Position numbers and translations under genes: made by a program | Assembly (NCBI GenBank): GCA_002392345.1 | Contig: DGGU01000025.1 | Span: 1 to 18,450, forward strand | DNA: 18,450 bases | Direction of reading: 5' to 3' | Origin: Lachnospiraceae bacterium UBA3866 | GTDB taxonomy: Bacteria; Bacillota; Clostridia; Lachnospirales; Lachnospiraceae | Notes under the pieces: generated by a model | Told to the model about the DNA's origin: nothing | Databases searched by the model: none | What the model saw: only the letters and a program-made list of their open reading frames with translations | Shown: positions 1 through 8,824 of the stretch, piece after piece | How positions within the stretch are numbered: the stretch's first letter is position 1 | Layout: each line of letters starts with the position of its first letter

Positions 1-237
1 TTTCAAGAAAGCTTTCGTCCCATCAATTGTAAGGTCTTTTATAACATCGGAAATCTCTGATGCGACATCCATTGGATTTTTCTTTTGAGCTTTAGCTATG
101 TTGAAGCATGAGTTGATCTGATAATCAGCAAGCTCTGGCAAACCCGAAATTGAAATATAAGCATATGATTCATCTAAATGGATGTCTTTAAATGCTTTAG
201 CTATCTCAGTATTAATTTTTTTAATAAGATTTCCCAT
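1..237 (-). CDS. argS: Arginyl-tRNA synthetase, N-terminal fragment cut by window edge
   Basis: The reading frame opens at an ATG at 237 and runs off the window, giving 79 codons that begin MGNLIKKINTEIAKAFKD. The stretch GLPELADYQINSCFNIAKAQ followed by KKNPMDVASEI matches the N-terminal additional domain of class I arginyl-tRNA synthetases, which recognises the D-loop of tRNA-Arg. The catalytic HIGH and KMSKS parts lie outside the window. The enzyme charges tRNA-Arg with arginine in the cytoplasm. The start sits 3 bases after the stop of the alpha/beta hydrolase, and I see no Shine-Dalgarno sequence, so translation is probably coupled to the gene before it. The identification rests on only the first 79 residues. 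Confidence 0.85.
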   Translation of the reverse strand, partial: MGNLIKKINTEIAKAFKDIHLDESYAYISISGLPELADYQINSCFNIAKAQKKNPMDVASEISDVIKDLTIDGTKAFLK

Positions 238-240
238 ATA

Positions 241-1005
241 TTACAATTTAAAATATGATTCTATAACTTTAGCAAATGTTATCGGGTCATCAAGATAAGA
301 GAAATGCCCACCATGAAGCACCACAAGACCAGAATTTTCTATCTCCTCTTCCATCTTTTTCGCCATCCACATAGGTGTCACAGTATCATTATCTCCCCAT
401 ATGATTAGAGTTTCTCTCATGCCTTTTAGGCAGTTAGTCAGATCTTCATTCACTGACTTAACCAAAGTTTCTTGCATAACTTTAGAAGCTTTACCATAAT
501 CGCTTGATCCAAATTTCCTTTTTAGTTCTTTCTCTAGTTCTTTTTTCCTTCCCTCATCTATAGGAGCAAGATGTGAAAGCATTTTAAGTGTTTTGAATGT
601 ATATATTTTCGCAAGGGTTTTTAGATCCTTATGATCTTTAAGGCCTGCAGCGTCTATAAGTACATTCTTCTCTATGGTGAAAGGTAGCTCTACTCTATTA
701 TTAAGTTTAAGTATTATTCTTCCGCCATATGAGTGACCAACAAGTATAGTTTTCTTAATATCAAGGCTTCTAAGGAAACTTACAACTATATCAGCATAAT
801 TATCTATAGAAAAACTTTCTTTAAGAGGACTACTTTCTCCAAAGCCAGGATAGTCTAAAGCAAGCACTCTATACTTTGTCTTCAGCATATTAGTAAGTGC
901 TATAAAACTTTTAAGATTTGCACCCCAACCATGTAGAAGTAAGACTGCTTCGCCCTTTCCTTCATCAATATAGTTTATATCGTAGCCATCTATATTAATA
1001 ATCAT
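241..1005 (-). CDS. Alpha/beta-fold hydrolase
   Basis: A 254-residue protein with the full alpha/beta hydrolase triad visible. The oxyanion-hole region is HGWGANLKSF (residues 25-34), the nucleophile elbow is GHSYGG with Ser92, the acid is Asp207 in GDNDTVTP, and the catalytic His is His234 in HGGHFSYLDDP. There is no signal peptide, so it should be cytoplasmic. The substrate cannot be read from the sequence; esterase or MhpC-like C-C hydrolase chemistry are both possible. Its ATG overlaps the TGA of the dCMP deaminase gene (ATGA), and argS follows after 3 bases. I see no convincing ribosome binding site, which fits translational coupling within the long operon. Confidence 0.88.
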   Translation of the reverse strand: MIINIDGYDINYIDEGKGEAVLLLHGWGANLKSFIALTNMLKTKYRVLALDYPGFGESSPLKESFSIDNYADIVVSFLRSLDIKKTILVGHSYGGRIILKLNNRVELPFTIEKNVLIDAAGLKDHKDLKTLAKIYTFKTLKMLSHLAPIDEGRKKELEKELKRKFGSSDYGKASKVMQETLVKSVNEDLTNCLKGMRETLIIWGDNDTVTPMWMAKKMEEEIENSGLVVLHGGHFSYLDDPITFAKVIESYFKL

Positions 1006-1490
1006 AATTCAATTACAATCTTTTTATCCAATGGTTTAAACTTCTTAAATTTTAGTCCGACCGCTTTGAACATTCTCTTTGATGATTTTACTGTATCCGT
1101 ATCAGCATATTTGTCATCAAGATATATTAATGATTTGATGCCAGCTTGTATTATAGCTTTAGCGCATTCGTTGCATGGAAATTGATTAACATAAAGTCTA
1201 GCACCTTTAAGGGAATTTCCTTTATAACTAAGAATTGCATTAAGCTCTGCATGACAAACATAATTATATTTAGTGTCATATGAACTTTTTGCTTTTCTCT
1301 CCCATGGAAATTCATCATCGCTGCATCCCATTGGGAATCCATTGTAGCCAAGTGACAAGATCCTGTTGTCAGTATCGACTATGCAACATCCAACTTGAGT
1401 GTTAGGGTCTTTGCTCCTCATACTTGCGAGTATCGCAAGCCCCATAAAGTATTCATCCCACTTAAGATAATCTTTTCTCTTTGAAGACAT
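1002..1490 (-). CDS. Deoxycytidylate (dCMP) deaminase, ComEB-like
   Basis: A 162-residue cytidine-deaminase-fold enzyme. It contains the zinc signature CHAELNAI (His80, catalytic Glu82) and PCNECAKAI (Cys106, Cys109), and an N-terminal SMRSKDPNTQVGCCIVD segment typical of dCMP deaminases. It converts dCMP to dUMP, feeding thymidylate synthesis, in the cytoplasm. The length matches the ComEB/dCMP deaminase family. The ATG at 1490 is preceded by GGAGGATTGT, a strong ribosome binding site. The first 29 bases overlap the 3' end of the acyltransferase gene, and its stop overlaps the ATG of the alpha/beta hydrolase. No competence gene is next to it, so the ComEB name reflects similarity only. Confidence 0.92.
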   Translation of the reverse strand: MSSKRKDYLKWDEYFMGLAILASMRSKDPNTQVGCCIVDTDNRILSLGYNGFPMGCSDDEFPWERKAKSSYDTKYNYVCHAELNAILSYKGNSLKGARLYVNQFPCNECAKAIIQAGIKSLIYLDDKYADTDTVKSSKRMFKAVGLKFKKFKPLDKKIVIEL

Positions 1491-2655
1491 ACAATCCTCC
1501 CACTATCTTATCTTTTATGAAATCAATAATAGCAATTATTACAAAAGATACAGTAAATATAAATGCTGAATAAAATACATTGTATACAAAATGATGAAAT
1601 ACAGTTGGAAGCTTTTTGGTAAAAAATTCTTGAAATCCTATCGATACTAATTTCGCAATAATCAAATAATGTATAAGATATATTCCAAGAGTCTTGCTTG
1701 AGACAAAAAGTATAGTCTTTTTTAACTTTTCACTAACGAATAAATCTACATTGATATTATATATTATTAGTACAAAGCATATAGATAATATCAAAGAATA
1801 CAAACTCAGCCACGAAGTATAGACATAGCCATTATTGGTACCAAGATAATACCCAACTTGAGTCTTATATAATAAAATAAAAGTCACTATATATATAATA
1901 ATTGATAATACGAATAATTTCTTGTTAATTATTAGTTCTTTCTTATCAATGCTTTCGCTAGTCCTAGCATCTACCATAGGTTTCATAATCTTATGATATA
2001 GCACATATCCTACCGCACTATAATATACGGGCTTACGAACTATCTCGAAAAACTTGTAATATATGCTATCACCATAATAAGAATAATAGTCATTGAGTAT
2101 CATAAGTATAGTTATAGTAATTAAAACCATATAAGTAAAAGCTTCTGGCGCTTTCTTAAGTATTAGATAAGTCACAGGATACACAAGTATAATATAAAAA
2201 TACGAATATACATACCAAAGATGCGCTGCTGTGCCAGGAAGCGATTCTGTAGAAAAACTCGAAAAACTTGCTAAAAGGCTACTACATATTTTTTCAATCG
2301 AGATATTTCGTAGACATTCTGAAAATGTTGCAATAGATATAAGATAATCATGAAATATAATGCATATTATTGATACGACGACAAAAGGCGGAAAGATCTT
2401 AGTAAAAAAGCTTTTAAGGTAGTATAGCCAATTATCTATAAGGCTACCCTTTCTATCATATATAAAGAAACCTGTGATAAGAAAGAAAGTTACTACGCAG
2501 ACTGTGCATATTGATTCAAAGAGTACCGCCGTCTCACGAAGTTCGCCATAGACATTCCATGGCAAAAGTCTTATATGATACCAGATAACTAATATACATG
2601 CAAAAATACGTATTAGTTCAATCTTAACATTTCTTTTGCTTGATATATTAGACAT
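1462..2655 (-). CDS. Acyltransferase 3 family integral membrane protein
   Basis: A 397-residue polytopic membrane protein with about ten hydrophobic segments. The N-terminal block IELIRIFACILVIWYHI (His27) is the hallmark of acyltransferase family 3 (OafA/OatA-type O-acyltransferases). Further family-like motifs are AHLWYVYSYFYIIL near 144-157 and TLGIYLIHYLI near 322-332. Members move acyl groups, usually acetyl, from the cytoplasm onto envelope sugars such as peptidoglycan, teichoic acid or exopolysaccharide. The acceptor here is unknown, and there is no extracellular SGNH domain. The ATG at 2655 overlaps the tsaC-like gene by 8 bases, with GGAG about 12 bases upstream. The 3' end overlaps the dCMP deaminase gene by 29 bases. 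Confidence 0.87.
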   Translation of the reverse strand: MSNISSKRNVKIELIRIFACILVIWYHIRLLPWNVYGELRETAVLFESICTVCVVTFFLITGFFIYDRKGSLIDNWLYYLKSFFTKIFPPFVVVSIICIIFHDYLISIATFSECLRNISIEKICSSLLASFSSFSTESLPGTAAHLWYVYSYFYIILVYPVTYLILKKAPEAFTYMVLITITILMILNDYYSYYGDSIYYKFFEIVRKPVYYSAVGYVLYHKIMKPMVDARTSESIDKKELIINKKLFVLSIIIYIVTFILLYKTQVGYYLGTNNGYVYTSWLSLYSLILSICFVLIIYNINVDLFVSEKLKKTILFVSSKTLGIYLIHYLIIAKLVSIGFQEFFTKKLPTVFHHFVYNVFYSAFIFTVSFVIIAIIDFIKDKIVGGLYVFKEKRLS

Positions 2656-3238
2656 TAATATCTACATCTCCAAGTCTAAGTAATATCGGTTCACCTGATT
2701 CAAGTGACAATACTGTTGATGGTCTTGCACTTTTTGTCTCGCCTCCATCGACAATTAAATCTATACTATCACCAAAATGCTCTCTTATCTCATCAGCATT
2801 CTTATATGGCTCTTCGCCAGATATGTTGCACGATGTCTCAGCAAGCGGAAAATCGCAAAGTTCAAGTAGTTCTAATAGATAACTATCGTTGGGAATCCTT
2901 ATACCTATGCCACTAGAGCCTTCAGTAAGATAAGAAAACATATCATCTTTTTTCTTAAAAATTATAGTTAGCGCACCAGGCCAATACTTTTCCATGATAT
3001 TTACATTTCTCTTAGTAAGATTTTCATCTACTATATAAGGCCTTATACTATCTATATCTTTAACAAATATAGAAAGTGGTTTCTTTTTTTCTCTCTGCTT
3101 TAATCTATATATCTTTGCGACAGCTTCTATATCAAAAGCATTGCAAATTAATCCATATACCGTGTCTGTTTTTATAGCAACCACTTTACCTTTTTCTTTA
3201 AGTATTAAAGAAACATTTTTAGTATCAATATTATTCAT
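2648..3238 (-). CDS. tsaC: L-threonylcarbamoyladenylate synthase (TsaC/Sua5/YrdC family)
   Basis: A 196-residue single YrdC-domain protein. Visible signatures are KTDTVYGL (23-30), KQREKKKPL (48-55), PGALT (88-92), SCNISGE (136-142) and PSTV (173-176). These line the threonine, ATP and bicarbonate site of the family. The enzyme makes threonylcarbamoyl-AMP, the precursor for t6A at position 37 of ANN-decoding tRNAs. The length fits the short TsaC form without the C-terminal Sua5 domain. Its ATG overlaps the GH18 gene by 8 bases, and its end overlaps the acyltransferase start by 8 bases. The partner genes tsaB, tsaD and tsaE are not in the window. Confidence 0.92.
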   Translation of the reverse strand: MNNIDTKNVSLILKEKGKVVAIKTDTVYGLICNAFDIEAVAKIYRLKQREKKKPLSIFVKDIDSIRPYIVDENLTKRNVNIMEKYWPGALTIIFKKKDDMFSYLTEGSSGIGIRIPNDSYLLELLELCDFPLAETSCNISGEEPYKNADEIREHFGDSIDLIVDGGETKSARPSTVLSLESGEPILLRLGDVDINV

Positions 3239-4934
3239 TGATATTAATTATAGAGAAAAAGGTCTCTCTCTCTTGTCCTAGTTTCCATGCAGCTGTGCCA
3301 GCAAGATCAGCATTCTTGATCTCCGTAGTTTTATAAGCAAGACTTAATTCATCTTCTAGCCAACATTCAATCTTACTTCCATCTGATCCTGTTTTAATAC
3401 CATAGTTTTGGCATGTCACATCATCAAATGCAAATGTGAGTCCACTCTTTCTTGCACTATTTTCCATAGCAAGTGAGCCCCCAACAATAGAGCCTACTGA
3501 GCCATCACTTAAAGTAGTCCAGACTCTCGTATAAAAAGGCAAGGCTATAATCAATTTATCTTTGTCTACATCTACAAGTGATAAGTTTATACCATCTCTT
3601 ACATATCCTATAGATGATACCGAACCAGCCTCTTTACTTCCAGCATAGTGTTCATCATAGCACATGATAATTACATAATCGCAAAAGTCATTATACTCCT
3701 TCAAATCATAATGTGAATTATAGGCATAAGGAACATAAGTATCTATGCTGAGTATACATCCGATCTTGGTAAGTTCTATAGAAAGTTCTCTTACAAACTC
3801 TGTATAATCTTCTCCTGCGTCAGTAGGGACTCTCTCAATATCAAGGTTTATGCCGTCAAGTCCATTGACTGTAACTTCACGAACAATTCTCTCAATGAGT
3901 GATCTTCTATTCTTAGTGCTTGAGAATATCTTCTTATCATCGAAATGCCCCATGTCAAAATTATTAACTGTTGCCCAGACAGATAAGCCTTTGTTATGGC
4001 AATACTGAACATATGCATCACTGGCATTAGAAAAAAGCGCCCCTTCATTGCTTCTTATAGTAAGCCAAGTAGGTGCTATAACATTCATGCCTTCAGTGTA
4101 CTTAAGAAGTGTTGGCATATTGGCCGTAGAATACACTGAAAATACTTGATGAAAGCCAAGACAAACTTTATTTTGTAGTTTATTCCCAGGCCTTATAAAC
4201 TCTATATAATCACTTGTTGGTATTCTCTCTTCTGTCCTTCCAATCTTGCTCTTTCTAATATAACCGATATAACCATCAGATGTCTTGACCTTATACCATT
4301 TTGTCATCTGATCAAGGATTTTTATTTCTTCGCCACGTCTCAAAGTTGTGATAACCTTACTCTTATTTCCGCCTTGAACTCTTACAGCTTCACGACTCTT
4401 AAGATAACCTATATCTTCTTTATCCCAATCAGTATATACATATACTCTCTTTGCTTCGTCATCAAGATACATATCGTATCTTATGTTGCTATAGTCTTTG
4501 ACATAGTCTATAAGTAGATATGGCTCATCTCTAAATACCACATAAGGAGCATTGCCCATCTGGTGCATATCTGTATCGCCAAATGATTTTACTTCATCTG
4601 GAAGACAATATAATATCTTGCTCACATCTTTGGCATAATAAAAACGATTGTTGATGAATTCTTTCACAAACGATAACGGAAGATACGTAGCATCATGTTC
4701 TTTTATAGCAAAATAATTACTACCTTCATCAGACACACTTTTTGGCACATCGTTGAGATATATTGCCACATCATCCCCGCTTACGCCTATATATTCTGTT
4801 AGATCAACTTTTTCACTTGTAAATGAATATTTTTCATAAAGCTTAAAAGATAAGAATGCGACCACACCCAATATGATTATGATAAAAGGAACACCTATGT
4901 TAAATTTTCTTTTTTTTCTACTTCTCGCTATCAC
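3231..4934 (-). CDS. Membrane-anchored SH3-domain glycoside hydrolase family 18 protein
   Basis: A 567-residue protein with a GTG start. A basic N-terminus and one hydrophobic segment (about 13-31) give a signal anchor. Residues 40-175 form an N-terminal region resembling the substrate-binding or copper-amine-oxidase-like folds found before such enzymes. Residues about 180-232 are a bacterial SH3 domain (LDQMTKWYKVKTSDGYIGYI). The rest is a GH18 domain with DGINLDIE at 360-367 (Glu367 the expected catalytic acid), MCYDEHY at 424-430 and a conserved AAWKLG near 548-553. It resembles spore and wall hydrolases such as YaaH/YdhD/SleL, which act on N-acetylglucosamine bonds outside the membrane. 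The start overlaps the dihydroorotase-like gene by 17 bases; a weak GAGATG lies upstream. The exact substrate is not known. Confidence 0.88.
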   Translation of the reverse strand: MIARSRKKRKFNIGVPFIIIILGVVAFLSFKLYEKYSFTSEKVDLTEYIGVSGDDVAIYLNDVPKSVSDEGSNYFAIKEHDATYLPLSFVKEFINNRFYYAKDVSKILYCLPDEVKSFGDTDMHQMGNAPYVVFRDEPYLLIDYVKDYSNIRYDMYLDDEAKRVYVYTDWDKEDIGYLKSREAVRVQGGNKSKVITTLRRGEEIKILDQMTKWYKVKTSDGYIGYIRKSKIGRTEERIPTSDYIEFIRPGNKLQNKVCLGFHQVFSVYSTANMPTLLKYTEGMNVIAPTWLTIRSNEGALFSNASDAYVQYCHNKGLSVWATVNNFDMGHFDDKKIFSSTKNRRSLIERIVREVTVNGLDGINLDIERVPTDAGEDYTEFVRELSIELTKIGCILSIDTYVPYAYNSHYDLKEYNDFCDYVIIMCYDEHYAGSKEAGSVSSIGYVRDGINLSLVDVDKDKLIIALPFYTRVWTTLSDGSVGSIVGGSLAMENSARKSGLTFAFDDVTCQNYGIKTGSDGSKIECWLEDELSLAYKTTEIKNADLAGTAAWKLGQERETFFSIININE

Positions 4935-6225
4935 TTGTATTTACATCTCTATATACTAATTTACCGTTGCAGATAGTATATTTTACTTTTCCTTTGAGTG
5001 TAAGATTAAGAAGAGGAGTGTTATGTGATTTTGAAATGATATTCTCTTCGGTAAGTTTCCATTCTTCATCAGGATCAAAAATTGTTATATTGGCTGGCTT
5101 GTCAATCTCGATCATGCCAGCCCCTTCTTTATCAAGGCCATAAAGCCTTGCCGGATTAACACTTATCTTTTCTATTACATCTTTCCATGTGAGATACCCT
5201 TCACCAACAAGTATCTTTCCACATATGCCAAGGACAGTCTCAAGGCCAATGCTACCGCTTTGTGCATCTTTAAACTTTCCTTCTTTTTCTTTCGACTCTA
5301 TAGGCACATGATTACTTGATATAATATCTATAACATCTTTCTTTAAAGCATTACATAATGCGACCCTATCAGTCTCAGATCTTAGAGGAGGCAATACCTT
5401 AGCAAGTGCCTCATGATTTTCTATCGCTTTTTCATTGAAAAAGAGATTGAGAGCAGGCACTTCTGCATACACTTTAAGTTTTTCTTTCTTAGCTTCTCTT
5501 ATAGCCTCAACTGATTCTTCGCATGAGATATATGCTAGGTCTATCATAGCATCGGCCATACGAGCAATTGCTATGTTATCTTTTAGATCAGTAACCTCTG
5601 CATCAACTGGTGTAGCACCTTTGATCCCAAGTTTCTTGGCTGCATTTCCTTCTACTATGCCTCTTACTTTAATCTTATCACCACTTTCACTATATACTGA
5701 TACAAATTTACCTTTAGTTTTAAGAATGTCCATGGCCTTTTTTAGAAGGTTTTTATCACTCACTGGACGAAGTCCGTCACTAAAAGCAAAAGCACCATGA
5801 TTATATAAGAAAATGATATCAGCAAGTTCATATCCCATCCTATCAATTGTGATAGTGGCAGATGGATATATGTTGATTGGCATAATTGATTTATATTTAT
5901 TAATATAGTCTATGACATTACTCTCAGATGGTGACGGTTTATTGTCTACTCCAAGCACCACATGTGTATATCCACCTTTAGCTGCTGAAAGTGATCCTGT
6001 CTTTAGATCCTCCCTATCTGTCGCGCCTGGATCGCAGAAATTGGCATGTAGATCGACAAAACCAGGAGCAACCATCATATTCTTAGCATCTATGACATAA
6101 TTTGCATCTACACTTATATTTTTTTTAATGCTAACTACATTTTGGTTCTCAATCAAGATATCCTTTTTTTCTTTTACATTATATACAGGATCAATGATTG
6201 TTCCATTTTTAATTAACGCTTTCAT
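4918..6225 (-). CDS. Dihydroorotase-family protein (PyrC-like), probably non-catalytic
   Basis: A 435-residue amidohydrolase-fold protein that aligns along its whole length with class I dihydroorotases, for example PGFVDLH, LPPLRSETDRVAL, GSIGLET, VNPARLYGL and GKLVY. True dihydroorotases close dihydroorotate in pyrimidine synthesis using two zinc ions. Here the HxH motif is HAN (His60, Asn62), the following Arg is Cys64, the H-E-D block is VYSES (177-181), the HVST-type His is Tyr232, the PHHL motif is ALNL (258-261), and the catalytic ATDHAPH motif is SSNHVPI (303-309, Asp to Asn305). An active metal site looks impossible. The ATG has AGAGGA upstream and directly abuts the TAG of the trigger-factor-like gene. 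It may be a scaffold like the inactive pyrC-type proteins that bind aspartate transcarbamoylase, but no pyrB is nearby. Confidence 0.85.
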   Translation of the reverse strand: MKALIKNGTIIDPVYNVKEKKDILIENQNVVSIKKNISVDANYVIDAKNMMVAPGFVDLHANFCDPGATDREDLKTGSLSAAKGGYTHVVLGVDNKPSPSESNVIDYINKYKSIMPINIYPSATITIDRMGYELADIIFLYNHGAFAFSDGLRPVSDKNLLKKAMDILKTKGKFVSVYSESGDKIKVRGIVEGNAAKKLGIKGATPVDAEVTDLKDNIAIARMADAMIDLAYISCEESVEAIREAKKEKLKVYAEVPALNLFFNEKAIENHEALAKVLPPLRSETDRVALCNALKKDVIDIISSNHVPIESKEKEGKFKDAQSGSIGLETVLGICGKILVGEGYLTWKDVIEKISVNPARLYGLDKEGAGMIEIDKPANITIFDPDEEWKLTEENIISKSHNTPLLNLTLKGKVKYTICNGKLVYRDVNTSDSEK

Positions 6226-7407
6226 CTATTCCTCTTTTGACTCAGTGACATGTTTGCAAAGCTCTGAAGCTTTTAAAAATAATTTTTCAGCCATGACAGA
6301 TTTTTTCATATTATCAATACCAACTATATCTACATAATCATCATAACTCATCTGTTCTGTAAGCCCATATGCTGATAGCGCTTGTTCAAACCACTCTTTT
6401 GTCTCTTCATCACTAACTTCCACCTTAAATCTATTAGAAAGTGCATCATAGATCATCTCTGATTTTATTGCTTCTTTAGCCTGATCTTTGATTGTAGAAT
6501 ATATATTTGCTACAGACTCACCACTTGAAGCAAACATCGTTGCTAGATTAGTTCCACTTTGTTCTGCTTGACTATTATATTGACTCATAATGGCTGAAAA
6601 CTGCCATGCAAGAGCCTCCTCAGTTGGTTCAAACTTTGAACCACTAATTAATTTATCAGATACCTGATACACTGTACTTTCACTTTGCATGAATTCACTA
6701 CTTTTTCTAAGTCTCTCTCTTATCTCTTCTTTAAAATCATCAACACTATATGAACCTGTTTTTGTATGATTAACTATAAAAAGATTATCAACCTCAGGTG
6801 TGACTGCTTCTTCAATTCCTTTAATTGTAATATCAAATGTCGCATCTTTACCCGCTAGAGGCTCTGCATAATCTTCAGGAAATGTTACTTTTATTTTAAA
6901 TGGCTCACCGGCAAGGTGACCTGCTACCTTTTCTTCAAAGCCAGGTATAAATTGACCACTGCCAAGTACAAGCTGAAAATCTTCTCCACTTCCACCATCT
7001 ATCTCTTTTCCATCAGCAAAACCTTTAAAGTCTATAGTGACTCTATCAGTCATCACAGCTTTTCTCTTGGTCATAATAGCTTGATATGTAACTTCTGCAT
7101 CACGTATTCTTTCAATCTCAGCCTCAACCATCTCATCAGTAATCTCAATAGGCTCTGGATCTACTATCTCAATAGTAGAAAAATCTGGCATCTCGACTTT
7201 GCCAAGGCTTGCTGGCCTAGTTATCTCCTTTACATTAGATAATGCTTCTATAAGAGCAGCATCTGACATGCTTGCCTTATCAAGATAATATCCTGATGTG
7301 ACAAGGTCTGCTTCATAAGAATTTCCACCGACACTTATCTTATCTTGACAAGCAGAAAGTAAGCTTGCTAAAACTAGTGATAAAATAATACATAATCTTT
7401 TTTTCAT
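6226..7407 (-). CDS. Trigger-factor-like FKBP-type peptidyl-prolyl isomerase lipoprotein
   Basis: A 393-residue predicted lipoprotein. The signal peptide ends in the lipobox LLSAC (Cys20). Residues about 118-198 are an FKBP domain (VTIDFKGFADG, QLVLGSGQFIPGFEEKVAG, FPEDY). Residues about 205-385 are helical and resemble the chaperone arms of trigger factor. The ribosome-docking N-terminal domain of true trigger factor is absent and is replaced by the signal peptide and a short linker. It should therefore act outside the cytoplasmic membrane, catalysing proline isomerisation and helping exported proteins fold. The ATG is preceded by AGGAG. It follows the M18 gene after 13 bases and lies two genes below signal peptidase I, a setting that fits an export role. 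Confidence 0.87.
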   Translation of the reverse strand: MKKRLCIILSLVLASLLSACQDKISVGGNSYEADLVTSGYYLDKASMSDAALIEALSNVKEITRPASLGKVEMPDFSTIEIVDPEPIEITDEMVEAEIERIRDAEVTYQAIMTKRKAVMTDRVTIDFKGFADGKEIDGGSGEDFQLVLGSGQFIPGFEEKVAGHLAGEPFKIKVTFPEDYAEPLAGKDATFDITIKGIEEAVTPEVDNLFIVNHTKTGSYSVDDFKEEIRERLRKSSEFMQSESTVYQVSDKLISGSKFEPTEEALAWQFSAIMSQYNSQAEQSGTNLATMFASSGESVANIYSTIKDQAKEAIKSEMIYDALSNRFKVEVSDEETKEWFEQALSAYGLTEQMSYDDYVDIVGIDNMKKSVMAEKLFLKASELCKHVTESKEE

Positions 7408-7420
7408 AATATTCTCCTAA

Positions 7421-8806
7421 CTACTCATTTAATAAAAACGCTTTATATGCAAGGTATGTGTGATATATATCAAGCTTTGATGTTAGTTCATAAGGCGAAT
7501 GCATAGATAAAACAGCCACTCCAACATCTATAGTGTCAACATTTCTCTGACTCATATACTTAGCTATAGTTCCACCACCGCCTATATCAACTTTTCCAAG
7601 TTCACCAATCTGCCATACTACTTTTTCTTTATCCATAAGTTTTATAACTTTAGCCATAGTCTCGGCAGAAGCATCATTAGAACCAGACTTCCCACCATGA
7701 CCAGTGTATTTTGTCAATACTACTCCTCTATTAATGTACGACGAATTCATCTTTTCAAATACATCAGAAAATGTAGGATCATAAGCAGAGTTAACATCAC
7801 TTGATAGGCAGATAGATTTCCTATAACAATCTCTTGCCTTAACTCCTGCTATATCGCAAAGGTCTTCAACTATATCAAAAAGGAACTCTGACACCATACC
7901 AGTATTTCCCTCACTACCTATCTCTTCCTTATCCGTAAATACTGTAATGCTTGTCTTTTTTGGTTTTACATTCTCAAGTTCTGCCATGAGTGCTGGATAT
8001 GCACAAACTCTATCATCCTGCCCATAGGCAGCGATTAATGATCTATCAAATCCTATATCATACGCTTTAAATGCCGGTACAAATTCTATCTCTGCTCTAG
8101 CAAAATCTTTTTCTGTTATGCCAAAGGTATCATAAAGGATCTTTAAAGTATTGGTTTTCACAGCTTCCTTCACTTTGTCATCTTCAGCATCTATAGGTAT
8201 GCTTCCTATAACGATGTTTAACTCTTCACCCTTTATTCCTTCTCTTAGTGTGCGATTTTCTTGCTCCTTCGCAAGATGTGGAAGCAAGTCTGTTATAATA
8301 AACCTTGGTTCATCATCTTTCTCGCCAAAATTTACATCGACATAAGACCCGTCTTCTTTAAATATCCTTCCGTGCATAGAAAGAGGAATAGTTGGCCATT
8401 GATATTTCTTAATCCCGCCATAATAATGTGTATGGAAATAACATATCTCTTCATTCTCAAAAACTGGATTTGGCTTTAAATCAAGTCTTGGCGAGTCAAT
8501 ATGTGATACCACAAAGTTGAAACCATTATCAAGCGGTTCTTCGCCAATAGTTATTAGGACTACTGATTTATCCCTATTATTGATATAGAATTTATCATAT
8601 GGCTTTATATATTTAATTTTATTCTTATCAAACTCTACATAATTTTTTGCATGACTAATAATATATTTTACACACTCTCTTTCTGTCTTTGCAGAATTCA
8701 TAAACTTCTTATAGTCTTCGCAAAACTTATCTGCCTTCTCTACGCAGTTTTTATCTTTCTTTAGTATATGAGTGTACTCATATGAATATTCACTTTTGTT
8801 AGACAT
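7421..8806 (-). CDS. M18 family aminopeptidase
   Basis: A 461-residue cocatalytic zinc aminopeptidase. Visible signatures include SHIDSPRLDLKPNP (His102, Asp104), YGQDDR (Asp264), DKEEIGSEG (Glu294, Glu295), SSDVNSAYDP (Asp337) and MHSPYE (His436). These are the metal ligands and catalytic Glu expected for M18. The length and the long KPNP segment suit the clostridial ApeA-type subgroup. It removes N-terminal, often acidic, residues from peptides in the cytoplasm, usually as a dodecamer. There is no signal peptide. The ATG at 8806 has GGAAGGAG upstream. It lies 18 bases after the signal peptidase gene. The subgroup call is less certain than the family call. Confidence 0.94.
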   Translation of the reverse strand: MSNKSEYSYEYTHILKKDKNCVEKADKFCEDYKKFMNSAKTERECVKYIISHAKNYVEFDKNKIKYIKPYDKFYINNRDKSVVLITIGEEPLDNGFNFVVSHIDSPRLDLKPNPVFENEEICYFHTHYYGGIKKYQWPTIPLSMHGRIFKEDGSYVDVNFGEKDDEPRFIITDLLPHLAKEQENRTLREGIKGEELNIVIGSIPIDAEDDKVKEAVKTNTLKILYDTFGITEKDFARAEIEFVPAFKAYDIGFDRSLIAAYGQDDRVCAYPALMAELENVKPKKTSITVFTDKEEIGSEGNTGMVSEFLFDIVEDLCDIAGVKARDCYRKSICLSSDVNSAYDPTFSDVFEKMNSSYINRGVVLTKYTGHGGKSGSNDASAETMAKVIKLMDKEKVVWQIGELGKVDIGGGGTIAKYMSQRNVDTIDVGVAVLSMHSPYELTSKLDIYHTYLAYKAFLLNE

Positions 8807-8824
8807 AATACTCCTTCCAAATTA

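Noticed and set aside
2704..2916. 70-codon plus-strand open frame within the tsaC-like gene
   Set aside because: It is antisense to a clearly recognised gene, with no ribosome binding site or family resemblance.
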